A program made the position numbers and the translations under genes. Below the pieces are notes generated by a model that worked only from the letters and a program-made list of their open reading frames with translations, did no database searches and was not told where the DNA came from. From Staphylococcus edaphicus (GTDB lineage: Bacteria > Bacillota > Bacilli > Staphylococcales > Staphylococcaceae), in contig NZ_MRZN01000014.1 in the NCBI RefSeq assembly GCF_002614725.1, positions 1-64,000 on the forward strand: a stretch of 64,000 nucleotides of DNA. Direction: 5' to 3'. Shown here one piece after another: positions 22,106-33,834 of this stretch (position 1 is its first letter; each line of letters starts with the position of its first letter).

Positions 22106-23047
22106 ATGTTAACTACACAAAGTATAGTAGAACGCTTTAAACTAGATTTAATAGCGGGTGAAGCGGGTTTAAATAAGCAAATTAAAAACACAGATATTTC
22201 AAGACCCGGATTAGAAATGGCAGGCTATTTCTCTCATTATGCTTCTGACCGTATTCAATTATTAGGGACTACAGAATTATCTTTTTATAATTTATTACCA
22301 GATGAAGAGCGTAAGGGACGAATGAGAAAATTATGTCGCCCAGAAACGCCAGCCATTATCGTAACGAGGGACTTAGAACCTCCAGAGGAACTCATAGCAG
22401 CTGCGAAAGAAAATGAAACACCACTGATTGCTTCGACGATTGCAACTACTCAGTTGATGAGTCGTTTAACAACTTTTTTAGAACATGAATTAGCTAGAAC
22501 GACTTCATTACATGGAGTGCTTGTTGATGTTTATGGTGTAGGTGTTTTGATTACAGGCGATTCAGGTATAGGTAAAAGTGAAACTGCCCTTGAATTAATA
22601 AAGCGTGGTCACAGACTCGTAGCAGATGATAATGTTGAAATTAGAGAGATCAGTAAAGATGAATTAATAGGACGAGCGCCTAAATTAATTGAACATCTCC
22701 TTGAAATTCGAGGTCTAGGTATTATTAACGTTATGACGTTGTTCGGTGCTGGCTCAATCTTAACTGAAAAGCGACTTCGCCTAAATATTCATTTGGAAAA
22801 TTGGCATAAAGAAAAGTTATACGATCGTGTAGGTTTGAATGAAGAAACATTACGCATTTTAGACACAGAAATAACGAAAAAAACAATTCCAGTGCGACCT
22901 GGCCGTAATGTGGCAGTTATTATTGAAGTTGCCGCAATGAACTATAGATTAAATATTATGGGAATAAACACAGCTGAAGAATTTAATGACCGTTTAAATG
23001 CTGAAATTTTACGTAATGGTAGCAATAGCGAGGAGAATAATAAATGA
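22106..23047 (+). CDS. hprK: HPr kinase/phosphorylase
   Basis: 313 residues. It phosphorylates Ser46 of HPr to drive CcpA-dependent carbon catabolite control, and reverses the reaction when phosphate is high. Walker A GDSGIGKS at 151-158, H136, and the family signature [27 protein letters not shown] precedes the ATG. It overlaps lgt by 4 bp (ATGA), giving an operon hprK-lgt-acetyltransferase-TPR, probably continuing towards trxB. Confidence 0.97.
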   Translation: MLTTQSIVERFKLDLIAGEAGLNKQIKNTDISRPGLEMAGYFSHYASDRIQLLGTTELSFYNLLPDEERKGRMRKLCRPETPAIIVTRDLEPPEELIAAAKENETPLIASTIATTQLMSRLTTFLEHELARTTSLHGVLVDVYGVGVLITGDSGIGKSETALELIKRGHRLVADDNVEIREISKDELIGRAPKLIEHLLEIRGLGIINVMTLFGAGSILTEKRLRLNIHLENWHKEKLYDRVGLNEETLRILDTEITKKTIPVRPGRNVAVIIEVAAMNYRLNIMGINTAEEFNDRLNAEILRNGSNSEENNK

Positions 23048-23880
23048 TGACCTTAAGCTATATCGACCCAATTGCGTTTGAACTCGGACCGATTTCAGTG
23101 CGCTGGTATGGCATTATTATTGCTATGGGCATACTGTTAGGGTACTTTATTGCACAAGCAAGTGTGAGACGTATCGGTTTTCATCAAGATACCTTAGTTG
23201 ATATTATCTTCTGGAGTGCGATATTTGGATTTATTGTTGCAAGAATTTATTTTGTCATTTTTCAATGGCCATATTATGCGCAACATCCAATTGAAATTCC
23301 AATGATTTGGCAAGGCGGTATTGCCATACATGGAGGGCTTATTGGCGGATTTGTGACTGGTATTATTATATGTAAGCAAAAAAATATTAACCCATTTCAA
23401 ATTGGTGATGTCATTGCACCGAGTATGATTTTAGGTCAAGGTATCGGCAGATGGGGCAATTTTATGAATCATGAGGCACATGGTGGTATAGTTTCTAGAA
23501 CTTTCCTTGAAAACTTACATATTCCTGATTTTATAATTAATAATATGTATATTGATGGGCAATATTATCAACCAACATTCCTTTATGAATCTATTTGGGA
23601 TGTGTTAGGATTTATCATCTTAATCTTATTAAGAAAACATTTACGCATTGGTGATACATTCTGTCTCTACTTAATTTGGTATTCGATTGGCAGATTCTTT
23701 GTAGAAGGTATGCGTACAGATAGCTTAATGCTCACTGGCGATATAAGAGTCGCACAATTAATGTCCATTGTATTAATTATCGTAGGTATCGCGATTATGA
23801 TTATTAGACGCGTTAAATATGGCGCACCGCGTTATAAGGATGTTGGCCCGTTAGCGTGGACAAGAGAAAATGCGAAGTGA
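23044..23880 (+). CDS. lgt: prolipoprotein diacylglyceryl transferase
   Basis: 278 residues with about seven membrane helices. It transfers diacylglycerol from phosphatidylglycerol to the lipobox cysteine of prelipoproteins. The HGGLIGG region and the signature [18 protein letters not shown] identify it. The start overlaps the hprK stop, with GAGGAG 8 bp before. Confidence 0.97.
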   Translation: MMTLSYIDPIAFELGPISVRWYGIIIAMGILLGYFIAQASVRRIGFHQDTLVDIIFWSAIFGFIVARIYFVIFQWPYYAQHPIEIPMIWQGGIAIHGGLIGGFVTGIIICKQKNINPFQIGDVIAPSMILGQGIGRWGNFMNHEAHGGIVSRTFLENLHIPDFIINNMYIDGQYYQPTFLYESIWDVLGFIILILLRKHLRIGDTFCLYLIWYSIGRFFVEGMRTDSLMLTGDIRVAQLMSIVLIIVGIAIMIIRRVKYGAPRYKDVGPLAWTRENAK

Positions 23881-23889
23881 TGGTGAGTC

Positions 23890-24366
23890 ATGCGTAATTT
23901 AAAACAACAACAAGTACATGGTAGCAATCCGCTGTGGCATATGTATCGTTATGTCAAAGGATTTAAAATGTTTAAACAGACAATTATTATTGAACTTTGC
24001 CGGTATTTACCCGATGTAAAATTGAAGCATTGGGCATATCGCAAATTGTTGAAGATGGATATAGGTACACATACAGCATTTGCATTTAAAGTAGTTCCTG
24101 ATTTAATGTATCCTGAGTATATTACTATTGGTGAAAATTGTGTAATTGGTTATAATACAACGATTTTGACCCATGAATTTTTGGTTGATGCATTTACGAC
24201 TGGACTAGTTAAAATAGGGGACAACACATTGATTGGTGCTAATGTAACCATATTACCAGGTGTTACAATTGGCAATCATGTTAAGATTGGTGCTGGCGCT
24301 GTTGTATCTAAAGATATTCCAGATAATGCATTAGCGTATGGGAACCCCATACAAATTAAAAAATAA
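23890..24366 (+). CDS. left-handed beta-helix acyltransferase (hexapeptide family)
   Basis: 158 residues. From about residue 60 on, hexapeptide repeats (ITIGENCVIGYN, VKIGDNTLIGANVTILPGVTIGNHVKIGAGAVV) form a left-handed beta-helix; the NatD/maltose-acetyltransferase-like C-terminus is DNALAYGNP. It is conserved next to lgt in staphylococci. The acyl acceptor is unknown. GGTGAG precedes the ATG. Confidence 0.82.
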   Translation: MRNLKQQQVHGSNPLWHMYRYVKGFKMFKQTIIIELCRYLPDVKLKHWAYRKLLKMDIGTHTAFAFKVVPDLMYPEYITIGENCVIGYNTTILTHEFLVDAFTTGLVKIGDNTLIGANVTILPGVTIGNHVKIGAGAVVSKDIPDNALAYGNPIQIKK

Positions 24367-24391
24367 AGAACTATTGAGGAGGTGGCTATGG

Positions 24392-25828
24392 ATGGCGCAT
24401 AAAGACAATGTAATACCAATGAAATTAGATAGTCCATTTTATAAAAAATTAGGCGATCAAAAATTTCATCAACAAGAATATAAAAAAGCTGCGACATATT
24501 ACGGAAAAGTGCTTGAAATGTCACCTCAGGATTTTGAAATAAAAGTAAAATATTCGGAATGCTTGGTTATTCTGGGTATAGGTAGTAAGGCTGAGCATCT
24601 TTTTTATGAAAGTATTGCACAAGGTGAAGAAATTGAAGAATGTTACTATCAATTAAGTCAATTAAATATAACGTTGAATGATGCCAATAAAGCGTTCTTA
24701 TTCGGTATGAATTACGTAACAATATCTGGTGATGAAGATTATAAAGAAGAGCTCGAAGACATGTTCGAAGTCTCATATCATTCACCTGAAAAAATTGAAA
24801 CAGAAAGTCAATTATTTGCAATTCAACTTATTTTCCAATATTTATTTTCACAAGGGCGCTTACCTGAGGCTCGAAATTTTATTTTAAATCAAAGTGCTGA
24901 TATTCAAGAACATCGAGTCGTGCGTAATTTATTAGCAATGTGCTATTTATATCTAAATGAATATGAAACTGCGAAAGACATGTTTGAGCGTTTGTTAAGC
25001 GAGGACAACACAGATGTACATGCATTATGTCATTACACATTGTTACTCTATAACACAAATGACAGTGAAAAGTACCAACGCTATTTAAAACGTTTAAACA
25101 AAGTGATGCCGATGAATGATGATGAATCATTTAAATTAGGTATCGTACTTTGTTACTTGAAACAATTCGAAGCATCACAAAAGATTCTGCAACCGCTCTA
25201 TAGAAAAGGGAAATTCCTTTCTATTCAAATGTATAACGCGCTCAGCTATAATTATTATAATTTAGGTAATCTTGAAGAGAGCAAATATTTTTGGTCTAAA
25301 TTACAAGAAATATCTAAAGTAGATGTTGGGCATGCACCTTGGGTTATTGAAGAAAGTAAAACGTATTTTGACCAACAAGTATTACCCTTATTGTTGAACG
25401 ATGATAGTCACCATAGATTGTATGGTATCTTTTTATTGAATCAATTAAAAGGTCGTGAAGTATTACTAACGCAAGAAATATGGTCCGTATTAGAATCTAT
25501 GAACGACTATGAGAAGCTTTATTTAACTTATTTAATCCAAGATTTAAAATTAAACAAATTAGATTTTATTCATAGAGGTATGCTAAAGCTCTATGATGTA
25601 GATGTGTTGAAAAATAATGAAGATTTGTTTATTGTATGGATTGATCAAGCAGAAGCGATTATTTCAGAAAAAGTTGATCTTACAAACGTTAATGATTACG
25701 TAGCTGCGTTTGTCTATATGTATTTTCGCAATTCTGAAGTTAAAGTTACAAAACAGCAAGTGTTAGCGTGGTTCGAAATTTCATCTTATCGCTTAAACAA
25801 AACGATAGATTATTTAGTGAGCATATAA
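24392..25828 (+). CDS. TPR-repeat protein
   Basis: 478 residues of predicted all-alpha repeats: for example KLGDQKFHQQEYKKAATYYG near the N-terminus, and further TPR-like units at NYNLGNLEESKYFW-type positions. No signal peptide or enzymatic motif, so a cytosolic scaffold is inferred. ATG 24392 follows GAGGAGGTGG by about 7 bp; the longer frame back to 24338 would overlap the previous gene. Conserved between lgt and trxB in staphylococci; function unknown. Confidence 0.8.
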   Translation: MAHKDNVIPMKLDSPFYKKLGDQKFHQQEYKKAATYYGKVLEMSPQDFEIKVKYSECLVILGIGSKAEHLFYESIAQGEEIEECYYQLSQLNITLNDANKAFLFGMNYVTISGDEDYKEELEDMFEVSYHSPEKIETESQLFAIQLIFQYLFSQGRLPEARNFILNQSADIQEHRVVRNLLAMCYLYLNEYETAKDMFERLLSEDNTDVHALCHYTLLLYNTNDSEKYQRYLKRLNKVMPMNDDESFKLGIVLCYLKQFEASQKILQPLYRKGKFLSIQMYNALSYNYYNLGNLEESKYFWSKLQEISKVDVGHAPWVIEESKTYFDQQVLPLLLNDDSHHRLYGIFLLNQLKGREVLLTQEIWSVLESMNDYEKLYLTYLIQDLKLNKLDFIHRGMLKLYDVDVLKNNEDLFIVWIDQAEAIISEKVDLTNVNDYVAAFVYMYFRNSEVKVTKQQVLAWFEISSYRLNKTIDYLVSI

Positions 25829-25869
25829 GTTTATAGAATGCAAGAAATCATATATACTTCGCATAATGA

Positions 25870-26838
<969 letters not shown>

Positions 26839-26876
26839 ATTTAGTGTGACAACTATATAAAAGACTTAATCATAAA

Positions 26877-26921
26877 TAGAACAAGATGCTCACAAACATA
26901 AGCATCTTGTTCTATTTTTTT
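26877..26921 (+). terminator. terminator of trxB
   Basis: A 14-bp perfect stem (tagaacaagatgct/agcatcttgttcta) followed by seven Ts. The rest of the stretch to 27172 shows no gene; it is AT-rich and must carry the rapZ promoter. Confidence 0.93.
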
Positions 26922-27172
26922 ACATAGTGAGATGTATATATCACTATGGGAACGTGATTAGGATGTTAGGCTAATCAAGCCATTGTTGTAAGTTACTTTT
27001 AAAAACAAGGTATTAGACTACTACCTCAGTCCTTTTTCATGTAAAATGAAATATGATAGCATGAGATTGTTATACTTACTTTAAGTGAATTGAATAACAT
27101 AACATTAAAATATGAACTGCTAACAGCGTAGAAACATTTTAAGAATAAAAAATCAACGGATGGTGTGAAAAG

Positions 27173-28099
27173 ATGCAACCGGATGAAAAAGAAATAGTAA
27201 AAAGTGAATTATTAGTTGTGACGGGTTTGTCAGGTGCGGGGAAATCTGTTGTCATTCAAAGTCTAGAGGATATTGGTTATTTTTGTGTAGACAACTTACC
27301 GCCAATACTTTTACCTAAATTTGTAGAATTGATGGATCAAGGTAACCCATCTTTGCAAAAAGTTGCAATTGCAATCGATTTAAGAGGTAAAGAATTATTC
27401 AAATCTTTGATTCAAGAAATGGATTTAATTAAAAGCAACTCTAATGTTATTGTGGATATGATGTTCTTGGAGGCATCTAATGAACGTTTAATTTCAAGAT
27501 ATAAAGAAACACGGCGTGCGCATCCATTAAATGAAAATGGACAACGCTCATTGATAGAATCGATTGAGGAAGAGCGCGAATTATTAACAGAAATTAAAAG
27601 TTTAGCTAACTATACGATAGATACTACACAAATGAAACCCAAGGAATTACGTAAACGTATTGATGATTATTTCAATAATAGCAATGTGCAAACATTTAAT
27701 ATTAATGTGACGAGTTTTGGCTTTAAACATGGTATTCAAATGGATGCAGATTTAGTATTTGATGTTAGATTTTTACCGAATCCACATTATGTTGATGAAT
27801 TAAGACCGTTAACGGGTGAAGATGAAGCAGTTTATAAGTATGTTATGAAGTGGAAAGAAACAAATATATTTTATGAAAAATTAATAGATTTATTGAAATT
27901 TATGATTCCCGGTTATAAAAAAGAAGGTAAATCACAACTGGTTATCGCAATTGGATGTACTGGTGGTCAACACCGTTCTGTCGCACTAGCCAAACGTATC
28001 GGAGCAGAGCTTAAAGAGAGTTTTGATTATAATGTTTATGTGCATCATAGAGATGCGCATGTCGAAAGTGGCGTGAAAAATAAATATGAGAAGAATTAA
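27173..28099 (+). CDS. rapZ: RapZ/YvcJ nucleotide-binding protein
   Basis: 308 residues. Walker A GLSGAGKS (18-25); conserved C-terminus [16 protein letters not shown]. In E. coli RapZ controls glucosamine-6-phosphate synthesis through small RNAs; Firmicute YvcJ hydrolyses ATP/GTP and binds UDP-GlcNAc-type ligands. It overlaps yvcK by 14 bp, so the two are translationally coupled, and whiA follows. This trio is conserved across Firmicutes. Confidence 0.93.
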   Translation: MQPDEKEIVKSELLVVTGLSGAGKSVVIQSLEDIGYFCVDNLPPILLPKFVELMDQGNPSLQKVAIAIDLRGKELFKSLIQEMDLIKSNSNVIVDMMFLEASNERLISRYKETRRAHPLNENGQRSLIESIEEERELLTEIKSLANYTIDTTQMKPKELRKRIDDYFNNSNVQTFNINVTSFGFKHGIQMDADLVFDVRFLPNPHYVDELRPLTGEDEAVYKYVMKWKETNIFYEKLIDLLKFMIPGYKKEGKSQLVIAIGCTGGQHRSVALAKRIGAELKESFDYNVYVHHRDAHVESGVKNKYEKN

Positions 28100-29084
28100 A
28101 CTTGTACTAATAGGTGGAGGTACAGGTTTATCCGTTTTAGCGCGTGGGTTAAAAGATTACCCAATAGATATTACGACAATTGTCACTGTTGCTGATGATG
28201 GTGGTAGTACGGGCAAAATCAGAAACGAAATGGATATACCTGCCCCAGGAGATATACGAAATGTAATATCAGCATTAAGTGAAACAGAATCAACGTTAGA
28301 GCAGCTTTTTCAATATCGTTTTAAAGAGAATCAAGTTGAAGGGCATTCACTCGGCAATTTACTCATTGCCGCATTAACGAATATCACCGATGATTTTGGT
28401 CATGCAGTCAAGGAGCTAAGTAAAATTTTAAATATTAGAGGTCGTGTCATTCCTTCAACTAATACAAGTGTCCGTTTAAATGCAGTGATGGAAGATGGCG
28501 AAATTGTATATGGTGAATCTAAAATTCCTAAAAAAAATAAAAAAATAGAACGTGTATTTTTAGAACCTGAAGATGTAAAACCAATGGAAGAAGCTGTTGA
28601 AGCGATTGAAGAGGCAGATTTAATCGTCATGGGACCGGGCTCATTATATACCAGTGTCATCTCTAATTTATGTGTGAAAGGTATAACAGAGACATTACTG
28701 AAAGTAGATGCACCTAAATTATATGTTTCGAATGTAATGACGCAACCAGGTGAGACCAATAATTATTCTGCCGTCGACCATGTCAATGCGATTCATAATC
28801 ATATGGGTGGGAAATGTATTAATTATGCCATATGTAGCACACAAACATTCCACGGCAATGTATTAGCACGCTATAGAGAAGAAAATGCAGAACCTGTAAA
28901 ATGTAATATGGTTGATATGGAAGCTAAAGATATTAAGGTGTTCACGCATCCAGATTTAGTGGAAGTATCTGAAGAAAATCACGTGCGCCATAATACTGAG
29001 GTACTGTCAAAAATGATATATGAAATTGCTATGAGTGAAACGGAAACAATTGAATTTAAGCGAGATAGAGATAGCAATGAATAG
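28086..29084 (+). CDS. yvcK: YvcK-type morphogenesis factor (CofD-like)
   Basis: 332 residues. CofD/UPF0052 fold with [13 protein letters not shown] near the start and [10 protein letters not shown]. In Bacillus it binds UDP-sugars and is needed on gluconeogenic media and for correct placement of PBP1. It starts inside the end of rapZ without a strong ribosome site, consistent with translational coupling. Confidence 0.93.
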   Translation: MRRIKLVLIGGGTGLSVLARGLKDYPIDITTIVTVADDGGSTGKIRNEMDIPAPGDIRNVISALSETESTLEQLFQYRFKENQVEGHSLGNLLIAALTNITDDFGHAVKELSKILNIRGRVIPSTNTSVRLNAVMEDGEIVYGESKIPKKNKKIERVFLEPEDVKPMEEAVEAIEEADLIVMGPGSLYTSVISNLCVKGITETLLKVDAPKLYVSNVMTQPGETNNYSAVDHVNAIHNHMGGKCINYAICSTQTFHGNVLARYREENAEPVKCNMVDMEAKDIKVFTHPDLVEVSEENHVRHNTEVLSKMIYEIAMSETETIEFKRDRDSNE

Positions 29085-29121
29085 GTGAGACAATAACGTT
29101 TAAGAAGGGACTGATTAAATT

Positions 29122-30066
29122 ATGAGCTTTGCATCAGATATGAAAAACGAACTCACTCGAATTGAAGTAGATGAAGAAAATGCAAAAGCAGAGCTCAGTG
29201 CGCTTATTCGAATGAATGGTGCGCTCAGTCTATCTAATCAACAATTTGTTATTAACGTTCAAACCGAAAATGCAACAACTGCAAGACGGATATATTCGTT
29301 AATAAAAAAAGTGTTTAATGTAGAAGTAGAACTACTCGTAAGAAAGAAAATGAAACTGAAAAAGAACAATATCTACATTTGTCGAATTAAAGCACGAGCT
29401 AGGGAGATATTGGATGAATTAGGTATTTTGAAAGATGGCGTTTTTACACATGAAATAGATGAAGCAATGATTCATGAGGACGAGATGCGTAGAAGTTATT
29501 TGAGAGGTGCATTTTTAGCTGGTGGTTCGGTTAATAATCCTGAAACGTCTTCATATCATTTGGAAATATTTTCTTTATATGAAGATCATTCAGAAGGTAT
29601 CACACAACTGATGAATGCATATGAACTAAATGCAAAACACCTCGAACGTAAAAAAGGGAGTATCGCTTATTTAAAGGAAGCGGAAAAAATATCTGACTTT
29701 TTAAGTTTAATTGGTGGCTATCAAGCGCTATTAAAATTTGAAGACGTTCGCATTGTAAGAGATATGAGAAATTCTGTGAATAGACTAGTTAATTGTGAAA
29801 CGGCTAATTTAAATAAAACCGTAAGTGCGGCAATGAAGCATGTAGAAAGCATACACTTAATTGATAAGGAAATTGGTTTAGACAATCTCCCAGACAGATT
29901 ACGTGAAATCGCTAAATTGAGAATAGAACATCAAGAAGTTTCATTAAAAGAATTAGGTGAAATGATGTCTACCGGTAAAATATCAAAATCTGGAGTAAAC
30001 CATCGATTAAGAAAATTAAATGAAATGGCTGATAAATTGAGAAGCGGTGAATCTATCGAACTTTAA
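29122..30066 (+). CDS. whiA: DNA-binding protein WhiA
   Basis: 314 residues, as in S. aureus. The N-terminal part is a degenerate LAGLIDADG homing-endonuclease fold ([14 protein letters not shown]); the C-terminal HTH is [22 protein letters not shown]. WhiA supports cell division and nucleoid segregation in Firmicutes and sporulation in Streptomyces. AAGGGACTG precedes the ATG. Confidence 0.95.
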   Translation: MSFASDMKNELTRIEVDEENAKAELSALIRMNGALSLSNQQFVINVQTENATTARRIYSLIKKVFNVEVELLVRKKMKLKKNNIYICRIKARAREILDELGILKDGVFTHEIDEAMIHEDEMRRSYLRGAFLAGGSVNNPETSSYHLEIFSLYEDHSEGITQLMNAYELNAKHLERKKGSIAYLKEAEKISDFLSLIGGYQALLKFEDVRIVRDMRNSVNRLVNCETANLNKTVSAAMKHVESIHLIDKEIGLDNLPDRLREIAKLRIEHQEVSLKELGEMMSTGKISKSGVNHRLRKLNEMADKLRSGESIEL

Positions 30067-30197
30067 ACTAAGATAATGATGAAAGGTTTCGTGAAATCAC
30101 TGCTTAGTTAGAAATAAATTTAAGTATAATTTTAAATTTTTCTAGTCACAGTTAAAATAAATATGCTAATATAATTGAAAGCTTACAATTGTGATTA

Positions 30198-30224
30198 CTG
30201 ACGCCTCAAGTAGGTGTCTTTTTT
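30198..30224 (+). terminator. terminator of rapZ-yvcK-whiA
   Basis: Seven-bp stem gacgcct/aggtgtc (one G-T pair) followed by six Ts. Confidence 0.75.
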
Positions 30225-30303
30225 AATATATAGACATGGATTAATTATTATTGTGCAATACTTTTTGAAATGATTATATGACATAGTAAATAGGGAGGTA
30301 TTT

Positions 30304-31149
30304 ATGGCAGACTTTATAAACAAACACTATAAAAACATTATATTTTGTTTGATTGGTACATTTATTAATGCAATCGGTGTAAACTGCTTTTTACTCGGGT
30401 CAAATCTCGGTGATGGTGGAACAGTAGGTATTTCGTTGTCTCTGATGTATGCATTTGGTCTATCACCTGCATGGACATCATTTATTATTAATACAATCGT
30501 TGTTTTTGTAGGGTGGAAATTTTTAAGTAAAACGGTAGCAATCTATACAGTTATTTCTAATACTGCACTATCACTTTTTTTACATTTAACTGAAAACATC
30601 AACCTTGGTGTAGATAATTTTGTTATTAATGCTTTGTTTGGTGGTGCAGTGATTGGAATTGGTGCTGGCTTAGTAATTTCAACCGGCAGTACACTTGGAG
30701 GGACATCTGTCATTGCCAAAATTGTAAATAAATACTCCGAACTGAAAACATCCCAGGGTATTTTTATATTAGATGCGTTAGTCGTACTTTCGTTTTTAAT
30801 GGTTTTACCATTGGAGAATGTGCTGTTTACAATTATTATGTTATTCGTGACTGAACGCGCTACAGCCTTTATTATTGAAGGGTTTAATCCGAAAAAAGCA
30901 GTTACTGTTATTTCTAATAAAAGCGATTTAATTAGTGATAAGATCAATGCGTTTACCGGTAGAGGTTCAACGATATTGACTGGTAAAGGCGGTTATGGCA
31001 AGACCGAAACACATATGTTATATGTCGTTGTACCACAGTCGCAAGTAACGAGAGTGAAGAAACTCGTGAATGAAGTAGATGAAAATGCATTTCTTGTTAT
31101 ACATGATGTGCGTGATGTCTTAGGTAGTACATTTATAAATATGAATTAG
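30304..31149 (+). CDS. YitT family membrane protein (DUF161/DUF2179)
   Basis: 281 residues. About five or six membrane helices (1-175), with the repeat GSNLGDGGTVGIS and STGSTLGGTSVIAKI typical of YitT. The C-terminal soluble DUF2179 domain (about 195-281) contains GRGSTILTGKGGYG. Function of the family is unknown, and transport is only guessed. GGGAGG precedes the ATG. I do not recall it between whiA and clpP in S. aureus, so it may be a species-specific insertion. Confidence 0.85.
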   Translation: MADFINKHYKNIIFCLIGTFINAIGVNCFLLGSNLGDGGTVGISLSLMYAFGLSPAWTSFIINTIVVFVGWKFLSKTVAIYTVISNTALSLFLHLTENINLGVDNFVINALFGGAVIGIGAGLVISTGSTLGGTSVIAKIVNKYSELKTSQGIFILDALVVLSFLMVLPLENVLFTIIMLFVTERATAFIIEGFNPKKAVTVISNKSDLISDKINAFTGRGSTILTGKGGYGKTETHMLYVVVPQSQVTRVKKLVNEVDENAFLVIHDVRDVLGSTFINMN

Positions 31150-31183
31150 CGAAAATAAAATGATTTATTTGGAATTAACAAGC

Positions 31184-31200
31184 GATAATGATAATTAGAT
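31184..31200. promoter_or_regulatory. partial Fur-box-like sequence
   Basis: GATAATGATAAT followed by TAGAT matches the first 12 positions of the classical 19-bp Fur box, but not the second half. No gene start follows closely on either strand. Confidence 0.25.
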
Positions 31201-31339
31201 ATTTAATTTCGTGTTATAGATAGCGAGCGAATTGTAATAAAATGTATTCAAGCTATAGTGTTATTGGTATGATCAGCAACTACAATAAGAAAATATAGTG
31301 CGAAATAACGGTTGTAAAACGCATTTCGTTTTGTATTTA

Positions 31340-31435
31340 AGTATAAATAAAAAGCCCCTTTAGCGAAATAGCTCCAAAGTTGTAATTCTAAAGCAACTGT
31401 GGGGCACCATTCACTTTGGCAGGTGGCTTCTTTTG
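31340..31435 (-). ncRNA. candidate small RNA or structured 3' end downstream of tRNA-Arg
   Basis: On the minus strand this stretch has a gccacc/ggtg arm, then an agttg/caact hairpin and an agc/gct hairpin enclosed by GCCCC (about 31395) and GGGGC (about 31345). A five-T run follows. It lies just downstream of the tRNA gene in the same direction, so it may be a processed trailer with terminator or an independent sRNA. No family recognised. Confidence 0.4.
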
Positions 31436-31459
31436 ATGAATATAATATATGATGATAGT

Positions 31460-31530
31460 CCCCTCGAAGGGAATCGAACCCCTATCTTAAGAACCGGAAT
31501 CTTATGTGTTATCCGTTACACTACGAGGGG
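31460..31530 (-). tRNA. tRNA-Arg (anticodon CCG)
   Basis: Cloverleaf on the minus strand: acceptor CCCCTCG/CGAGGGG, D-arm GTGT...ACAC, anticodon stem TAAGA/TCTTA with loop TTCCGGT (anticodon CCG, reading CGG), T-arm AGGGG-TTCGATT-CCCTT. CCA is not encoded. A minus-strand promoter (TTGACC at 31571-31576, 17-bp spacer, TAAACT) lies upstream. Confidence 0.95.
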
Positions 31531-31621
31531 TTAAAAAACATATTAATATTAGTTTACAAATCTTAATGGAAACGGTCAATAAGAATAATCTAACTTTCAT
31601 TAAATTTTTTGAGCGTTATTT

Positions 31622-31638
31622 TTTGACCATGTTTGACT
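31622..31638. promoter_or_regulatory. CtsR operator over the clpP promoter
   Basis: Read on the minus strand it is AGTCAAA-CAT-GGTCAAA, the CtsR heptad direct repeat with 3-bp spacing. It covers the -35 box (TTGACC 31623-31628; 17-bp spacer; -10 TAAAAT 31646-31651). It predicts heat- and misfolding-induced clpP. Confidence 0.93.
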
Positions 31639-31685
31639 TTTAGGTTAAAATAAATTTATCAGTTAGAAATAAGGAGGCAATATTA

Positions 31686-32270
31686 ATGAATTTAATACCT
31701 ACAGTAATTGAAACAACAAACCGTGGGGAACGTGCATATGACATTTACTCACGTTTATTAAAAGACCGTATTATAATGTTAGGTTCACAAATCGATGATA
31801 ATGTAGCAAACTCTATTGTTTCTCAATTATTATTCTTACAAGCACAAGATGCAGAAAAAGATATCTATCTTTATATCAATTCACCAGGTGGTAGTGTAAC
31901 TGCTGGTTTTGCAATTTATGATACAATTCAACACATCAAACCAGATGTTCAAACAATTTGTATCGGTATGGCAGCTTCAATGGGTTCATTCTTACTTGCT
32001 GCTGGCGCAAAAGGTAAACGTTATGCATTGCCAAATGCTGAAGTAATGATTCACCAACCACTAGGTGGCGCTCAAGGACAAGCGACTGAAATTGAAATTG
32101 CAGCTAATCATATTCTTAAAACACGTGCTAAACTAAACCAAATTTTAGCAGAACGTACTGGCCAATCCATTGAAAAGATTGAGAAAGATACAGATCGTGA
32201 TAACTTCTTATCAGCTGAAGAAGCTAAGGAATACGGTCTTGTTGACCAAGTGATGGTTCCAGAATCATAA
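31686..32270 (+). CDS. clpP: ATP-dependent Clp protease proteolytic subunit
   Basis: 194 residues. Tetradecameric serine protease that degrades substrates fed by ClpX or ClpC. The catalytic triad is S98 (GMAASMG), H123 (MIHQPLGG) and D172. AAGGAGG precedes the ATG. It is under a CtsR-controlled promoter; it is monocistronic, with a strong terminator. Confidence 0.99.
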   Translation: MNLIPTVIETTNRGERAYDIYSRLLKDRIIMLGSQIDDNVANSIVSQLLFLQAQDAEKDIYLYINSPGGSVTAGFAIYDTIQHIKPDVQTICIGMAASMGSFLLAAGAKGKRYALPNAEVMIHQPLGGAQGQATEIEIAANHILKTRAKLNQILAERTGQSIEKIEKDTDRDNFLSAEEAKEYGLVDQVMVPES

Positions 32271-32281
32271 AAATTAATTGC

Positions 32282-32326
32282 AATCACAAAAAGCCAAGCT
32301 ATCACGTAGCTTGGCTTTTTGTGATT
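32282..32326. terminator. bidirectional terminator between clpP and a convergent small gene
   Basis: A perfect 19-bp stem (aatcacaaaaagcc... at 32282-32300, paired with 32308-32326) with a 7-nt loop. A/T tracts lie on both sides of the GC core, so it can serve both convergent genes. Confidence 0.95.
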
Positions 32327-32331
32327 CAATA

Positions 32332-32541
32332 TCACGCATCTTCTTCTAACTTAACGTTACGATGATTACTGTTAAACCAAAACAATTTAACGGCAATGCC
32401 TGATACACATACACCACTAATAAGTAGTAGTGATGATATTAACAGCATGGGTAAACTTTGTTCAAAAGCACATATGCCGTTTACGAATAACAACAATCCA
32501 GCGATTAATAATAAGACATGTGTTAGACGATCTGTTTTCAT
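32332..32541 (-). CDS. small two-helix membrane protein
   Basis: 69 residues, two hydrophobic helices (VLLLIAGLLLFVNGICAF and LPMLLISSLLLISGVCVSG) and a charged tail. It resembles small DUF3188-type staphylococcal proteins, but I cannot confirm this. AGGAAG lies before the ATG. It is convergent to clpP, with a shared terminator. Function unknown. Confidence 0.6.
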   Translation of the reverse strand: MKTDRLTHVLLLIAGLLLFVNGICAFEQSLPMLLISSLLLISGVCVSGIAVKLFWFNSNHRNVKLEEDA

Positions 32542-32567
32542 GATTAATATCGCTTCCTATCCTTTTT

Positions 32568-33464
32568 TTAATGTACTAAATCTTCGAGTGCAATTTTCAA
32601 ATCCGGATATTTAAATTTGAAATCGATGGCTTGTAATTTATTCGGTATCACTTTTTGAGTGTCAAGAACAACAGTGGACATCTGACCCAAAGCCAATCTT
32701 ATTGCTAATGACGGTACCCATGTGTGGTGCGGGCGATGAGAAACACGTGCAAGGGTGTAACCAAACATATTCTGATGTTCTACGATAGGAGCGGTAAAAT
32801 TAAATACCCCTTGGGCACGGTCTGTATTAATTGTATGGAGTATCGCTCTCACTAAATCATCTATATGAATCCAAGAATACCATTGTCTTCCAGAACCTAA
32901 TTTTCCACCAACGTAAAAGTCATAAGGCAATTTCATCATTGGTAATGCACCACCATCGTTTGATAGCACCATACCGAATCTACCGATGATCACGCGTGTA
33001 CCTAGTGTTTCGAATTGACGAGCAAGACGCTCCCATTGGTACACAACCTCTGATAAAAAGTCAAAAGGTAATGTTTTATATAATTCAGTGTAAGTGCGAT
33101 CTAAATCCGGTTTGTAATAACCGACAGCACTTGCATTGAAAAACACTTCTGGTTGATACTCACGATTTTTAAATAGTTCAAATAAGGCTTGTGTAGCTTG
33201 TAAACGGCTTAGCATAATCGTTTGTTTATATGATTTTGTCCAACGTTTATTTAAACTTGCACCTGCAAGGTTGATGACGATATCGATATTAGGAATATCA
33301 TCTTCCCAACCCGGTTGAGACCAATTGACATATGAAATCTTAGGATGTGAAGAATCCTTATCTTGTCTTGTTAAAATCGTTATATGAGCGTCACTTTGCA
33401 TGATAGCCTTGACTAATTGTGATCCTACCATACCTGTACCACCTGTAATTAAAAAATGTTTCAT
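32568..33464 (-). CDS. TIGR01777-type NAD(P)-dependent epimerase (SDR39U1-like)
   Basis: 298 residues. Rossmann motif [11 protein letters not shown] at the N-terminus; [11 protein letters not shown] and the conserved [15 protein letters not shown] active-site region; then [14 protein letters not shown]. The C-terminal DUF1731 contains [19 protein letters not shown]. Cell-division-inhibitor annotations in this family (SulA-like) are historical; the substrate is unknown. GAGGTGA precedes the ATG. Confidence 0.88.
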   Translation of the reverse strand: MKHFLITGGTGMVGSQLVKAIMQSDAHITILTRQDKDSSHPKISYVNWSQPGWEDDIPNIDIVINLAGASLNKRWTKSYKQTIMLSRLQATQALFELFKNREYQPEVFFNASAVGYYKPDLDRTYTELYKTLPFDFLSEVVYQWERLARQFETLGTRVIIGRFGMVLSNDGGALPMMKLPYDFYVGGKLGSGRQWYSWIHIDDLVRAILHTINTDRAQGVFNFTAPIVEHQNMFGYTLARVSHRPHHTWVPSLAIRLALGQMSTVVLDTQKVIPNKLQAIDFKFKYPDLKIALEDLVH

Positions 33465-33834
33465 TTTATCACCTCATAAATAGTAATGCCTAATATTGCA
33501 ATGATTAACAACAAATCAATCGTATCACATTTGAAGGTCATAATATTTTCATTGTTTGTTCAATAATATGTCATTTACTCGTACTAATAACTATTTAAAA
33601 TAAAGTTGTCTCGAATTATAATAGAGATACCTTCGATATTAATTAATCATCTCTTAATTATTTCGAGTATACCCCATAATATACTAACGAAGGTAAAATT
33701 TTGACTCCCTTTAGTATTGGCCTGTACGCATAGCGTATAGGCCTATATTTATATGTTAACCTAATTTTTGTTTCGTAACTATCTTTTTACATTGGAGAAT
33801 AATTTATTTAAAAACGACATGAGGTCGAGCGTGC
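33465..33834. other. gene-free stretch with a hairpin
   Basis: No convincing gene. A hairpin with arms GGCCTGTACGC (33719 on) and GCGTATAGGCC (to about 33745) is present, one G-T pair, without a clear T-run in either direction. The rest is AT-rich. Confidence 0.5.

Noticed and set aside
31184..31200. Fur box
   Set aside because: Only the left half matches the consensus and no gene follows, so iron control is not claimed.
33719..33745. Terminator at the GGCC hairpin
   Set aside because: Good stem but no T-run in either direction, so left as an unassigned hairpin.
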